This document shows, piece after piece, positions 9,117-16,853 of a stretch of DNA of 64,000 bases; position 1 is the first letter of the stretch; every line of letters begins with the position of its first letter. The stretch covers positions 124,001-188,000 of the forward strand of contig JAMPED010000002.1 in the NCBI GenBank assembly GCA_023665325.1, written 5' to 3'. This DNA is from Acetobacter sp. (GTDB lineage: Bacteria; Pseudomonadota; Alphaproteobacteria; RF32; CAG-239). Below the pieces are notes generated by a model, which saw only the letters and a list, made by a program, of their open reading frames with translations, was not told the DNA's origin and did no database searches. A program made the translations under genes and the position numbers.

Positions 9117-9716
9117 TTATGGGTTAGCGGGAATTGTTGGTATTACTAAGTTTGTTTTCCACTTTGTTAATTCATCTACTTCTTTTCTTAATGCTATTAT
9201 TTCTTTTTGTTGTGCATCTATTGTTTCTAATAAATGCTTTACTTGTGCTGTATATACTGATTTTGTATCTAATTGTACATTTGCTTCTACGCTTCCGGTC
9301 TCTATTTTTGCTTCTGTTACAAATACTTTATTTGCTTTTCCTATTACTGCTTCTATGTTTTCTGCTGGTATTATTTCTTCATCTTCTTCTGCGGGCTGCG
9401 CACCGAATAAATTTGCGAGAAAGCTATTCTGTACTTTTTGCTTTTTCCTTCTTATTACTAATTCTTTTTCAATCTTTCCTAATATGAATTCTTCAATCCC
9501 TTCTCCGCGCTTTTGCTCTAACTCTGCTACTATTACTATGTCTCCTGCGGCATATTCTACGTGCAGCCCGGGCAGTGTTAGCACTCCAACCATTATGTCA
9601 TCTGTGCTATCTATCGTTAGCAATCTTACCATATATAATTCACAGTCTGTTGCTGCTACTGGGCGGTTTTTTAGCGTGTTTACTTTTCCTGTTACTTGTG
9701 CTAAATAATTAAACAT
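9117..9716 (-). CDS. Baseplate spike/hub protein with OB-like fold
   Basis: 199 residues. Residues 1-85 are beta-rich with a pattern common to gp5/gpV-like OB domains (IMVGVLTLPGLHVEYAAGDIVIVAEL). They are followed by an acidic linker (PAEEDEEI), a beta segment, and a coiled coil at residues 150-190 of the kind HLLETIDAQQKEIIALRKEVDELTKW that would trimerise. The position right after the hub protein and before gp25 matches the place of central-spike proteins. No lysozyme domain is present. The ATG overlaps the end of the upstream hub gene, with GGAGG upstream. Confidence 0.6.
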   Translation of the reverse strand: MFNYLAQVTGKVNTLKNRPVAATDCELYMVRLLTIDSTDDIMVGVLTLPGLHVEYAAGDIVIVAELEQKRGEGIEEFILGKIEKELVIRRKKQKVQNSFLANLFGAQPAEEDEEIIPAENIEAVIGKANKVFVTEAKIETGSVEANVQLDTKSVYTAQVKHLLETIDAQQKEIIALRKEVDELTKWKTNLVIPTIPANP

Positions 9717-10908
9717 TCTTGCCCTCCACTCTTACTAACGACAAATCTGTATAATAACCTGTCAAGTCTATTACATCTTTTTGCCCTGTCACCATATAGA
9801 ACCCGCTGTAATTATACGGCTGTCCAAAGAACAATACATTTATATCTAAATACTCACATAAGATACTCGGCTTTATCAATCCCCTTGTTCTCAATGTAGC
9901 ATTTACTGGGTAGCCTGTCATCGTGTTCCACCACGTCTTTAATGACTGGTCTGCACTTCCGTTCTTTATTGCAAGACTCGGCGTTCCCGCTTTCAAAAAC
10001 TCACCTTGCTCATTTACATTCATTATCAACTTTTCATCATACTTCTTTTGATATGGCGTTATCAATGCAAGTGAAGCATTTTGCGTTGGCGTAAATGAGA
10101 ACACTGGCGTATCACTCGGATACCCTACATCAATCTCTACGGAATAACGATTTCCTGCACCCTGATGCAAGTTCGAGTTTATTACTTCAAAATACGGTCC
10201 GTCTATATTATCTGGTTCATCGTGTATCAACATTGCAAAGAATGAATTATCTGCTGCTTCCATCTTTGATACAAGCAATCGTAAATAATCTAACGGCGAT
10301 ATGTCTTTTGCTCCGTCAATATATACTTCTTTATCGTTTGTTGCTATCCAGCCTTTTTCAAGTACTTTCGCTTTATCTCTCATCCCGCCGAATAATTCGA
10401 GCAGCCCGTTCTCGGTATTCGTAAATAGTTGCTCTATTATGACAGTGCTCGGCTTTGCTTTTCTGGCTTGGAAATTTCTCTTTATACTGTAACTCAATGC
10501 AACACTACTCGTAGCCGAAATGTTGTACTTTATCACATTGCTTGCTATCTGTATATCAGGCGTTACTTTCGTTATGATTGCCTGCTCTTTGGAATAAGAG
10601 TACTCCGGCTGACTCATATCACCATAGCTGAATAAAATCTTCCTGTCTGTTGAGTTCGATATAACAAGGTCAAGCCAGTTCGGGTCTGCTCCTGGCTCTA
10701 CTACATAACTTAAAGCGAGCGAGTACGTATTTACTTGCCCGCTCGCTTTCTTGTCAACTGTCAAACTTGTTATGTATCTTACATCCCTTACTTTCGTATG
10801 AGAATTAAACTTGTCTCTCAAGCCAAACTGTGCACCGCCGAACTCTGCGGTGACGAACGGCGTCGATATAATGCTATTCAGCGTCTGTAACTTGTTTACT
10901 GGTTGCAT
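9709..10908 (-). CDS. Baseplate hub protein, gpD/gp27-like
   Basis: 399 residues. In contractile tails the gp27/gpD protein forms a trimeric hub between the tube and the spike. This one follows a LysM/gpX-like gene and precedes an OB-fold spike candidate, the canonical order. The beta-rich N-terminal half (strands around 50-150, SYVVEPGADPNWLDLVIS) and the C-terminal segment with an 'NxRxxG' type turn (NATLRTRGLIKPSILCEYL) fit the hub fold. I identify it by position and architecture more than by a diagnostic motif. Confidence 0.6.
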   Translation of the reverse strand: MQPVNKLQTLNSIISTPFVTAEFGGAQFGLRDKFNSHTKVRDVRYITSLTVDKKASGQVNTYSLALSYVVEPGADPNWLDLVISNSTDRKILFSYGDMSQPEYSYSKEQAIITKVTPDIQIASNVIKYNISATSSVALSYSIKRNFQARKAKPSTVIIEQLFTNTENGLLELFGGMRDKAKVLEKGWIATNDKEVYIDGAKDISPLDYLRLLVSKMEAADNSFFAMLIHDEPDNIDGPYFEVINSNLHQGAGNRYSVEIDVGYPSDTPVFSFTPTQNASLALITPYQKKYDEKLIMNVNEQGEFLKAGTPSLAIKNGSADQSLKTWWNTMTGYPVNATLRTRGLIKPSILCEYLDINVLFFGQPYNYSGFYMVTGQKDVIDLTGYYTDLSLVRVEGKNV

Positions 10909-10911
10909 ATA

Positions 10912-11172
10912 CTATACCCTCGGAATCTTTAACTTCGTGTGCGGCGGTATCGTTACCGTCGGGTCTAAATAATCATTGAAGTCTGCTATCAGCCAATACA
11001 TTAACGGGCTACCATATTGCTGCAAAGAGATTAAATCAAGCGTAGTGTAATTTTGCGTTTCAATCGTATAGTAGTCCTGATTCTTGTCTAACCGCTTGTA
11101 GCGTCGAGAATACGTGTTCTGGCGACGGTCTTCGAATGTCGATTGATTTCTTGTTCTTCTTACAATAGCCAT
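10912..11172 (-). CDS. LysM / tail protein X-like baseplate protein
   Basis: 86 residues. The C-terminal 55 residues read as a LysM-like gpX domain: YYTIETQNYTTLDLISLQQ, then YGSPLMYWLIADFN, then DPTVTIPPHTKLKIPRV. This is the familiar 'short-lived helix, YGxPxxWWxIAxxN, PGxxLxIP' pattern. Such domains bind sheath initiator and hub in contractile tails. The N-terminus is very basic (RRTRNQ...RRQNTYSRRYKR). Short spacing on both sides places it in the baseplate operon. Confidence 0.75.
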   Translation of the reverse strand: MAIVRRTRNQSTFEDRRQNTYSRRYKRLDKNQDYYTIETQNYTTLDLISLQQYGSPLMYWLIADFNDYLDPTVTIPPHTKLKIPRV

Positions 11173-11185
11173 TTCTTATTCTCCG

Positions 11186-11803
11186 TTAAAATTGCCATAC
11201 AGCAGAACGTTCAAGCGTTGTACTCAATCCTCTCGCCATCCCGTGCTGTGCAGTATATTGTGCAGAGAACGGCGCCGTTTCTGTTACATCAAACGAAATT
11301 TGCACTTCTGCTTGTTTTCCGTTCTTGAGCCAAGGCCCACTTGATGTCTTAGTAACACCTCCGGGCACTCCTCTTACCCAAGCCTCATTACCATATCTAA
11401 CAAGAACTGACGGCGGCACAATAGCCTTTACTCCATCTAAATACTTTGGAACAGAGAGAGCAAGCAACGCATTTATCAATACATCTGCGGCATCAACAGC
11501 ATCTACTTTCGTTTGCTTTCCTGACACTGGGTCTGGCATCATTATATACCCTTTATCTGTCTGATTGTCTATCTGCTGGTTTTCTATGGCAAATAATTGA
11601 CGATGCAGCTTCAAGTTTACATTTACTTTTCTTGGGCCTGCACTCGTAAATGTTATATGCGGTGCGCTTCTTCCTATTACAGCCTGCTGTTGAAAATCTA
11701 ATGACAACGAGTCTGTAATAGTTTCTGGGAGTACTGGCAAATCAAACTTTAACCCTAAGTGATAAATATATATGTACGCTTGTACACTTTGTGCGCCTAC
11801 CAT
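11186..11803 (-). CDS. Baseplate/tail-tube adaptor-like protein
   Basis: 205 residues. The first 70 residues (FDLPVLPETITDSLSLDFQ, a second strand pair and VNVNLKLHRQL) resemble the N-terminal part of XkdP/gp53-type proteins, which start with 'PvnPeei' and often carry LysM at the end. Here the LysM-like part is the separate next gene. The C-terminus has an aromatic-rich segment that may bind neighbours. Predicted role: adaptor joining tube or tape measure to the hub. The start overlaps the end of the upstream gene. Confidence 0.5.
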   Translation of the reverse strand: MVGAQSVQAYIYIYHLGLKFDLPVLPETITDSLSLDFQQQAVIGRSAPHITFTSAGPRKVNVNLKLHRQLFAIENQQIDNQTDKGYIMMPDPVSGKQTKVDAVDAADVLINALLALSVPKYLDGVKAIVPPSVLVRYGNEAWVRGVPGGVTKTSSGPWLKNGKQAEVQISFDVTETAPFSAQYTAQHGMARGLSTTLERSAVWQF

Positions 11804-12735
11804 AAGAATTTACCTCCTATATACTTATCTACATCGTAAATTCCTTTTGTGTTGCGTTTTACTTTTTCTTCAAACGTGTCTCCAAGATAATCTGACGTCA
11901 GCAAATCTTTTTCTTCTTGTGGACTATCATCTGTTATCGTCATATCTAAAAGCAATGGCAATAACTTGTTTGCATAATCAAGTTGCTCAATCCCCGCACT
12001 TGGGAATAAGTTATTTACTTCTCCTGTACTCCCTGGCAGTATCTTCTTTAACATAGACAAACGAGTATAAGAACCTTGCAACACTACAAGCGGAACATAA
12101 GACTTTATTTCCATTTCGATATATTCATCAATATCTGATTGCTCGCCCGACAAATAATCATTTGTGTCAAGTCTGTACTGCTTATCTGTTGCAATGGCTG
12201 ATATAATGAAGTCTGCAAATACTTTCTCGTTTGCAGCGTACTTTCTAACTTCTTTCCTCTTCCCTATAACTGTTCCTTCTTCGTCTACCACATCTTTAAC
12301 AATCTCTTCTTCGTATGCAGCAGACGAATAAATTCTTACTTGCGTTGGTTTGACTGTATTCCCGTAAATGGAATATACTTGTCCTCGTATAACATTTACT
12401 CTTGTTGTATAGAACGGGAAACTATAAGTTGATACCCCTACGTTAAAATACGGCGTAAAATCGGTGTGCTTGTGTTCTTTTAGTGCATTAAGATACAAAC
12501 TAATCAAATACTTAGCTTGGTCGTCTAGCTCTAAGCTGCGGACTTCGCGGTGAACATAGCCACGATTTAACGTCTCGTCTTGCTGAAAACGATAGCCAGT
12601 TATTTCAGAAACATTATCCTCATATATTTGCTTCGTTTCTTCAAGGTCTAACCCAAGCGACTTTTGCCAAATCTTAGGCATCGGTATTCTTTGATTCGTT
12701 ACTGCTAACAAATATTTTTCAAATAGTTTCATCAT
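11797..12735 (-). CDS. Hypothetical tail/baseplate protein
   Basis: 312 residues, family not recognised. It sits directly between the tape-measure candidate and the adaptor protein and overlaps both by a few bases, so it is almost certainly a tail component. The N-terminal 110 residues are helical. The middle has beta strands with aromatic residues (YSFPFYTTRVNVIRGQVYSIYG), and the last 80 residues are helical and acidic. It may be a baseplate wedge or a hub-assembly factor. Nothing in the sequence decides. Confidence 0.65.
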   Translation of the reverse strand: MMKLFEKYLLAVTNQRIPMPKIWQKSLGLDLEETKQIYEDNVSEITGYRFQQDETLNRGYVHREVRSLELDDQAKYLISLYLNALKEHKHTDFTPYFNVGVSTYSFPFYTTRVNVIRGQVYSIYGNTVKPTQVRIYSSAAYEEEIVKDVVDEEGTVIGKRKEVRKYAANEKVFADFIISAIATDKQYRLDTNDYLSGEQSDIDEYIEMEIKSYVPLVVLQGSYTRLSMLKKILPGSTGEVNNLFPSAGIEQLDYANKLLPLLLDMTITDDSPQEEKDLLTSDYLGDTFEEKVKRNTKGIYDVDKYIGGKFLW

Positions 12736-14690
12736 ACGGGACTAACTCCTAAAATGCGATGTCCTTCTGTGTCTGGCTGACTAGAATTTTGAACAAAATC
12801 GGCTGGCTCGGTATAACCGTACCTCCCTCTGATAACGATACCCGTTTCATTCAGTAACTGAACTATAAACTTTACGTTATCCCCAATTTCCTTCATCGAG
12901 TCAACCATTGCTTCGGTTTTCTTCTTTTCTTCGTCGTATGTTTCGTCTTTGTGCTCTGCTATTGCTTTATCTTGTATTGCATTACTTGATTGAGCCAAAG
13001 CACCTTCACTATAATCGCCTGTATAAGAGCTTGACGTTTGCCTTGTTCCTGCTTGTGCCATAGAAACGAGATTGCCTTTCGTTACTACATCTCTCGCTTT
13101 TTCTTTGTCGTCCCCAAGAACTGACCAACCAACACCGCCGATACTTGTTAATCCTCCAAGCATACTTGCAACACCCGGCAATACGCCTGCTGTAAATTGC
13201 ACTACTTGTGCCAACTCCCCAAGGTCTAAATTCACGTGGGTGCCCACGCCGAATGGCTGAACATCAAGACCAGACTCAATTCCTTTCATCAAGTCTACTA
13301 CAAGACTGCCCATTTGCCAGCCCATATACGATGCTACATTGCTGCCGTATGCTCTTCCGCTCCCCCACAAAAAATTCTCATAAATGTTATTTCCTATGGA
13401 AGCTCCACCTGTTCTGCCCAACAACTTGCCAATGGACGTCTCGTCAATTACTCTCTGTGTTAATTCACTATATGACTTCATATCAGAAGCAATTGCTGTC
13501 ATTGCATTATCAGACAAATTCAACATTGCTTGTACATCTGATACAGTCATACCGAATGTTTTTGCATATTGATTTAGTGCTACTACATTTCTTCCTTCTT
13601 TGCCAATTTCAGCAACTAACGAACGCAACCCGCTGAAAATAGCGTTGATGTCATCGACAGATACTCCGCCCGTAAGCATTGCACCATAATTAGCGCCGCC
13701 CCTGTTAGCTGCCGCAACTAGTAAGCTCTCTACATCACTGCTACTCGACAATGAAGAAACATCACCACTCGCTAAATAGCCGACACCTTGTGCTATCTTC
13801 GATACCAACTCATTTGATACACCAACAGACGACATCGAGCCTAACCACTTTTGCACTGAATACTCTAATGCAAGAGCGTCCTCTCTACTATACATTGACT
13901 GGGCTTCTAACAATGCGGCTGTTACAGATGCATTAAGATTATCCGCTAAATAGCTGCTATCTTGGAAATTCTTATTCAAAAATTCAGTAAGCATTGACTC
14001 CATACCAAGACGAGCCTGTGTACTGTCTGCTTGCTGTATCTTTATAATACGAAGTAATGAACTGTCAAAAGCATCAAATGTTGCAGCAACCTTGTCTTTC
14101 AATACTTCCATTGCTGCTCTGCTTTCTACATTAAAGTTGATTCCCTTTTCGACGGCTTGTGCAACTTTTTCCATTACACTCTTCATTTGGAATATAGGAC
14201 TTGCACCAAATGCTACCATCAACTTTGTGCTTATGGAACCCATCGTTTCATTTGCACCTAAAAGGCGGGTTTGTATTCTGTCTACATAACTACTGTAAGT
14301 ATTTGCTGCTGACGTAATAGCGCTGATTACACTTTTCATTGAGTCAAATGCTTTTGACTTTGCGTAATCAGCTATCTTTTGCTCTCTTTCTTCTTTTTTA
14401 TCTAATAATTCAAGAGCTTCTTTTTCTTGCTTTAATGCTACTCGTTCTGCTGCATCTAACTCTAATGATAACTGCTCTTCAATTTGTGCTCGTCTAGCAT
14501 CTTTTTCTATCTTATCGAGCTCTTTTTGTGCTTTCTTTTGCTCTGCACTACCTGCCCGAGCAGCAGCAATCCTTGCTTCAATAGCAGCCTTTGCTTCGTC
14601 TTTCTCTATTTTGGCAACAAGGTCTCGTCTAACCTGCTCATAGTCCTCGACTAAAATTCTATCTGCGTCTTCTGACGAAATTCCAGCCAT
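12732..14690 (-). CDS. Tape measure protein (candidate)
   Basis: 652 residues. Tape-measure proteins fill the tube lumen and set its length, about 1.5 angstrom per residue, which would give a tail near 100 nm. Residues 10-110 are a long charged coiled coil (repeats of Lys/Glu/Ala/Arg), the middle is helical and Ala/Ser-rich, and residues 470-520 contain a glycine-rich hydrophobic stretch (AGVLPGVASMLGGLTSIGG) of the kind expected to insert into the membrane. It is preceded by two small genes where tail assembly chaperones usually lie. Its ATG overlaps the upstream stop. Confidence 0.65.
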   Translation of the reverse strand: MAGISSEDADRILVEDYEQVRRDLVAKIEKDEAKAAIEARIAAARAGSAEQKKAQKELDKIEKDARRAQIEEQLSLELDAAERVALKQEKEALELLDKKEEREQKIADYAKSKAFDSMKSVISAITSAANTYSSYVDRIQTRLLGANETMGSISTKLMVAFGASPIFQMKSVMEKVAQAVEKGINFNVESRAAMEVLKDKVAATFDAFDSSLLRIIKIQQADSTQARLGMESMLTEFLNKNFQDSSYLADNLNASVTAALLEAQSMYSREDALALEYSVQKWLGSMSSVGVSNELVSKIAQGVGYLASGDVSSLSSSSDVESLLVAAANRGGANYGAMLTGGVSVDDINAIFSGLRSLVAEIGKEGRNVVALNQYAKTFGMTVSDVQAMLNLSDNAMTAIASDMKSYSELTQRVIDETSIGKLLGRTGGASIGNNIYENFLWGSGRAYGSNVASYMGWQMGSLVVDLMKGIESGLDVQPFGVGTHVNLDLGELAQVVQFTAGVLPGVASMLGGLTSIGGVGWSVLGDDKEKARDVVTKGNLVSMAQAGTRQTSSSYTGDYSEGALAQSSNAIQDKAIAEHKDETYDEEKKKTEAMVDSMKEIGDNVKFIVQLLNETGIVIRGRYGYTEPADFVQNSSQPDTEGHRILGVSPV

Positions 14691-14914
14691 TATCGATTAC
14701 CTCCTCGTTGCTCTAAAAGTTCTTGCTTTTGCTGCTCTCTTTTTTCTCTTACTTCGACTGATAGCTCTTCGAGAACTAAAAATTCTTGTTCGGGCAGTTC
14801 CCATAGTTCGCTATATGACATTCCCAGTATATTTGCTACACTGTAAATTCTTCTTATCCACATTCTGAAAGCGTCCGCTTTCTTATCATTTGAATAGTGC
14901 AAATCGAATGTCAT
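14690..14914 (-). CDS. Small tail assembly protein (gp51/chaperone-like position)
   Basis: 74 residues. A helical start with an aromatic patch is followed by MSYSELWELPEQEFLVLEEL and a charged tail. The 'S-x-x-E-L-W-x-L-P' element resembles the C-terminal half of tail assembly chaperones that lie just before the tape-measure gene. It starts 19 bases after the gp26-like stop and overlaps the tape-measure start. Function is inferred from position only. Confidence 0.6.
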   Translation of the reverse strand: MTFDLHYSNDKKADAFRMWIRRIYSVANILGMSYSELWELPEQEFLVLEELSVEVREKREQQKQELLEQRGGNR

Positions 14915-14932
14915 ACCAGCGTACCCGCTTAT

Positions 14933-15652
14933 TCAAGCCCCAGTCGGAACCAAGAACTTAACTTTCTTTCCGCACTTATCACAATTAAACTCTCTGATTA
15001 ACTGTACGCCGAAATCAAAGTCATTCACTGTATTCATTATGCCATCTACATCTTGTATAAGCATATTCTGAATGAAGTCTGTCATTTGTGGAACTGACAG
15101 TATCTTTCCATTTACTCTCTTTATTAACATACGAAGTAATTCTTGCGTTTTCAAGTCATCTTCTGTTAAATCTGTTTCAGAGTACTCTTCAAGAAACTCT
15201 CTTGCTTTCTCTACCGACTCATCCACCATTCTTGGTGTCATATAAGTCAGCTCAAGGGTCATATCCTCTTCACCGACCATTTTATAAGACAAGTCTGGAA
15301 CCTCGAGCAGCGGCTTTATTTCAAGGTCTTCAAACTTTATGTCTATGTCGTGCCTCTTACCGCAAGCATTACATACGACAGCTACCTTATAAGGGGAATT
15401 CCCTTTCGATAACTGCCGTTGTTTCATATTCAAGTAAAGAAAATCAGCCGTGTGCAAATCATATGCTGACATACCTAACGGCTGAACAAATGTCTTGTCT
15501 AATATACTTGCTTGTAACTTCAGTTTTCTAGTAGAATCCCCAAGACCTCTATCTTTCAGTCTTGGTGCTCTTAACTGATTTTTCCACTGTACGTTGTCTC
15601 CGTACAATTTCCCATTACTGGGGAGTATTACTTCTGTGATTATGTCGGCCAT
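14933..15652 (-). CDS. T4 gp26-like baseplate hub assembly protein
   Basis: 239 residues. The start (ITEVILPSNGKLYG) matches the 'LPSxGxxY' opening of the T4 gp26-like baseplate family. It is followed by an ordered helical middle (SAYDLHTADFLYLNMKQRQ) and two Cys pairs: CNACGKRHDID near residue 90 and CDKCGKKVKF near 225, probably one zinc site. These proteins help assemble the baseplate hub around the tape measure. The gene is the first of the tail transcription unit, 29 bases after the repeated promoter-like motif and behind two terminators. Confidence 0.78.
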   Translation of the reverse strand: MADIITEVILPSNGKLYGDNVQWKNQLRAPRLKDRGLGDSTRKLKLQASILDKTFVQPLGMSAYDLHTADFLYLNMKQRQLSKGNSPYKVAVVCNACGKRHDIDIKFEDLEIKPLLEVPDLSYKMVGEEDMTLELTYMTPRMVDESVEKAREFLEEYSETDLTEDDLKTQELLRMLIKRVNGKILSVPQMTDFIQNMLIQDVDGIMNTVNDFDFGVQLIREFNCDKCGKKVKFLVPTGA

Positions 15653-15680
15653 TAGCTTGACACCTTCCTTATTTATTTTT

Positions 15681-15698
15681 TACAATCAATATTGTTCT
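15681..15698 (-). promoter_or_regulatory. Repeated late-promoter-like motif upstream of tail operon
   Basis: Minus strand GAACAATATTGATTGTAA, matching the window-wide consensus. It is immediately preceded by a GAAA-loop terminator and followed 29 bases later by the gp26-like ATG, so this is a clean boundary between transcription units. Confidence 0.65.
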
Positions 15699-15701
15699 TA
15701 A

Positions 15702-15734
15702 CATAAAAATAAGTGCCCATATTTCTATGGACAC
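15702..15734 (-). terminator. Rho-independent terminator with GAAA loop
   Basis: Minus strand GTGTCCATA-GAAA-TATGGGCAC, a 9-bp stem with one wobble pair and a stable tetraloop, followed by TTATTTTTATG. It lies just upstream of the tail-operon promoter motif. Confidence 0.8.
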
Positions 15735-15810
15735 TATTATAACTTTTTTCATTCAATATTGTCTTCACTACGCTCATATCGTGCTTTTCGTTACGCTCAT
15801 ACAAATACCT

Positions 15811-15839
15811 AAAAATATAAAGAGCCTATATGACTCTTT
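15811..15839 (-). terminator. Rho-independent terminator after variable gene
   Basis: Minus strand AAAGAGTC-ATATA-GGCTCTTT, an 8-bp stem, then ATATTTTTAG. It overlaps the stop codon of the full-length frame of the variable gene. With the hairpin at 15702-15734 it forms a tandem pair of terminators. Confidence 0.75.
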
Positions 15840-16276
15840 ATATAATTCGTATTAGGCCCCAAGTAGGTACTCCTGTTTTTACTCCGGACGCACTCAGTAA
15901 ATAAAATCCGTTTGTAGTTACAGTGTTTGCTGCAACTTTTACATAAGAGCCAGACGACCCGGTTAAATAAACAAATGCATAAACACTTTCTGCATAGCTT
16001 CTTGGATACACATCACTATTTGTCCAAATGCTACCCGCCCTAAATTGTACTGATACATCATTTGGCGTTATGGCAACAAAACTGTAAGCGCCATATCCTA
16101 CCTCTATTGATGTCCCTGAACAAAGTGGGACAGACTCAATTAGTTGTGACTTAGCCCCCCCCCAAACACAATTTTGAACAATTCAATGTTCCTACCGTCA
16201 AGGAAGTCATAGGGCTACTAACAGAAAGACTTGTGCAAGAAATAGCACCTAATTCAGTTGTTTTATGCTGTAGCAT
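15838..16276 (-). CDS. Phase-variable small fibre-like gene, currently out of frame
   Basis: Member of the nine-gene family. From ATG 16276 the leader MLQHKTTELGAISC leads to a run of 9 G (16163-16155). With 9 G the frame reads Gly-Gly-Gly and hits TAA at 16151, giving a 41-residue peptide. With 8 G it continues for 145 residues to the TAA at 15838, through a beta-rich domain containing VGYGAYSFVAITP and YAESVYAFVYLTGS. The remote frame is open over its whole length, which argues against simple decay. One G lost would restore it. It lies downstream of the 1965-residue fibre and ahead of two terminators. Confidence 0.7.
16155..16163 (-). repeat. Poly-G tract, 9 G on coding strand
   Basis: Homopolymer directly after the codon for Leu 38 in the gene starting at 16276. 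Length 9 is the OFF state and 8 or 11 would be ON. Confidence 0.9.
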
Positions 16277-16305
16277 AGCACTCCTCCGAACCGTAATCTC
16301 TTTAA

Positions 16306-16836
16306 CTAAAATTCAGTTATTCTAAAATATGTGTCTTTATATGAAGCATTGCCATACGTTCCACCAGAATGCTGGTATGTATAACTTTGATTGACTAAAT
16401 ATGGTGACGAAGCGAAGTCATTTGCCGCTATAAATTTCACATAAGACGAGTCCCTTATTATGTCTAAAATTACTGGCGTACAAAACCCTGAATACAACGA
16501 ACCAGAAATCCAAAACTCTCCCGAGACGCTCATAGTTCGTGCTGCCGATAATGCAATAGCGCCAAATAAACCGGCAGAAGTTGTCGGCTCTGGATATGTA
16601 GCGCTAATTTCAAATATCCCGCTAAGCTGCACAACCTACGACGAAGACTTCAGTCCTGGAACAGATATATCGGTCATAAGTGCGACAGAATAAAGTCTAT
16701 ACTCGCTCGTGCCCAACGTCAAATGCCCAGTAATTCTTGCTTCTTTTGCGTACAAAGTGTCTACAGTAGCTGACTTCCCGTCATATTGTCCATCGCTCTG
16801 TATCGAACTTAACTCTACTGTCTTATTTCCTTTCAT
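16306..16836 (-). pseudogene. Ninth family member, interrupted by an in-frame TAG
   Basis: ATG 16836 opens with MKGNKTVELSSIQS, the family leader with Ser instead of Cys at position 14. The frame runs 66 codons to TAG at 16636-16638, and the same frame then stays open for another 109 codons to 16306 (LSGIFEISATYPEP...). The two parts differ only by this stop and together would give about 176 residues. No G run is present. TAG ends other genes here (for example those ending at 22822 and 10912), so recoding of TAG is unlikely. Either a nonsense mutation or readthrough explains it. A fragment starting at GTG 16632 could be made but has no good ribosome site. Confidence 0.65.
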
Positions 16837-16853
16837 TACTTAATTCCTTTTGA

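Noticed and set aside
8923..9708. 261-codon hydrophobic open frame on the plus strand
   Set aside because: It mirrors the spike-like gene and runs into a low-complexity pyrimidine-rich gap. Hydrophobicity is the result of reading a purine-rich strand in reverse.
16636..16638. TAG read as an amino acid (alternative genetic code)
   Set aside because: TAG ends other genes here at sensible places (for example those ending at 22822, 10912 and 47734). Only one gene would gain from recoding.
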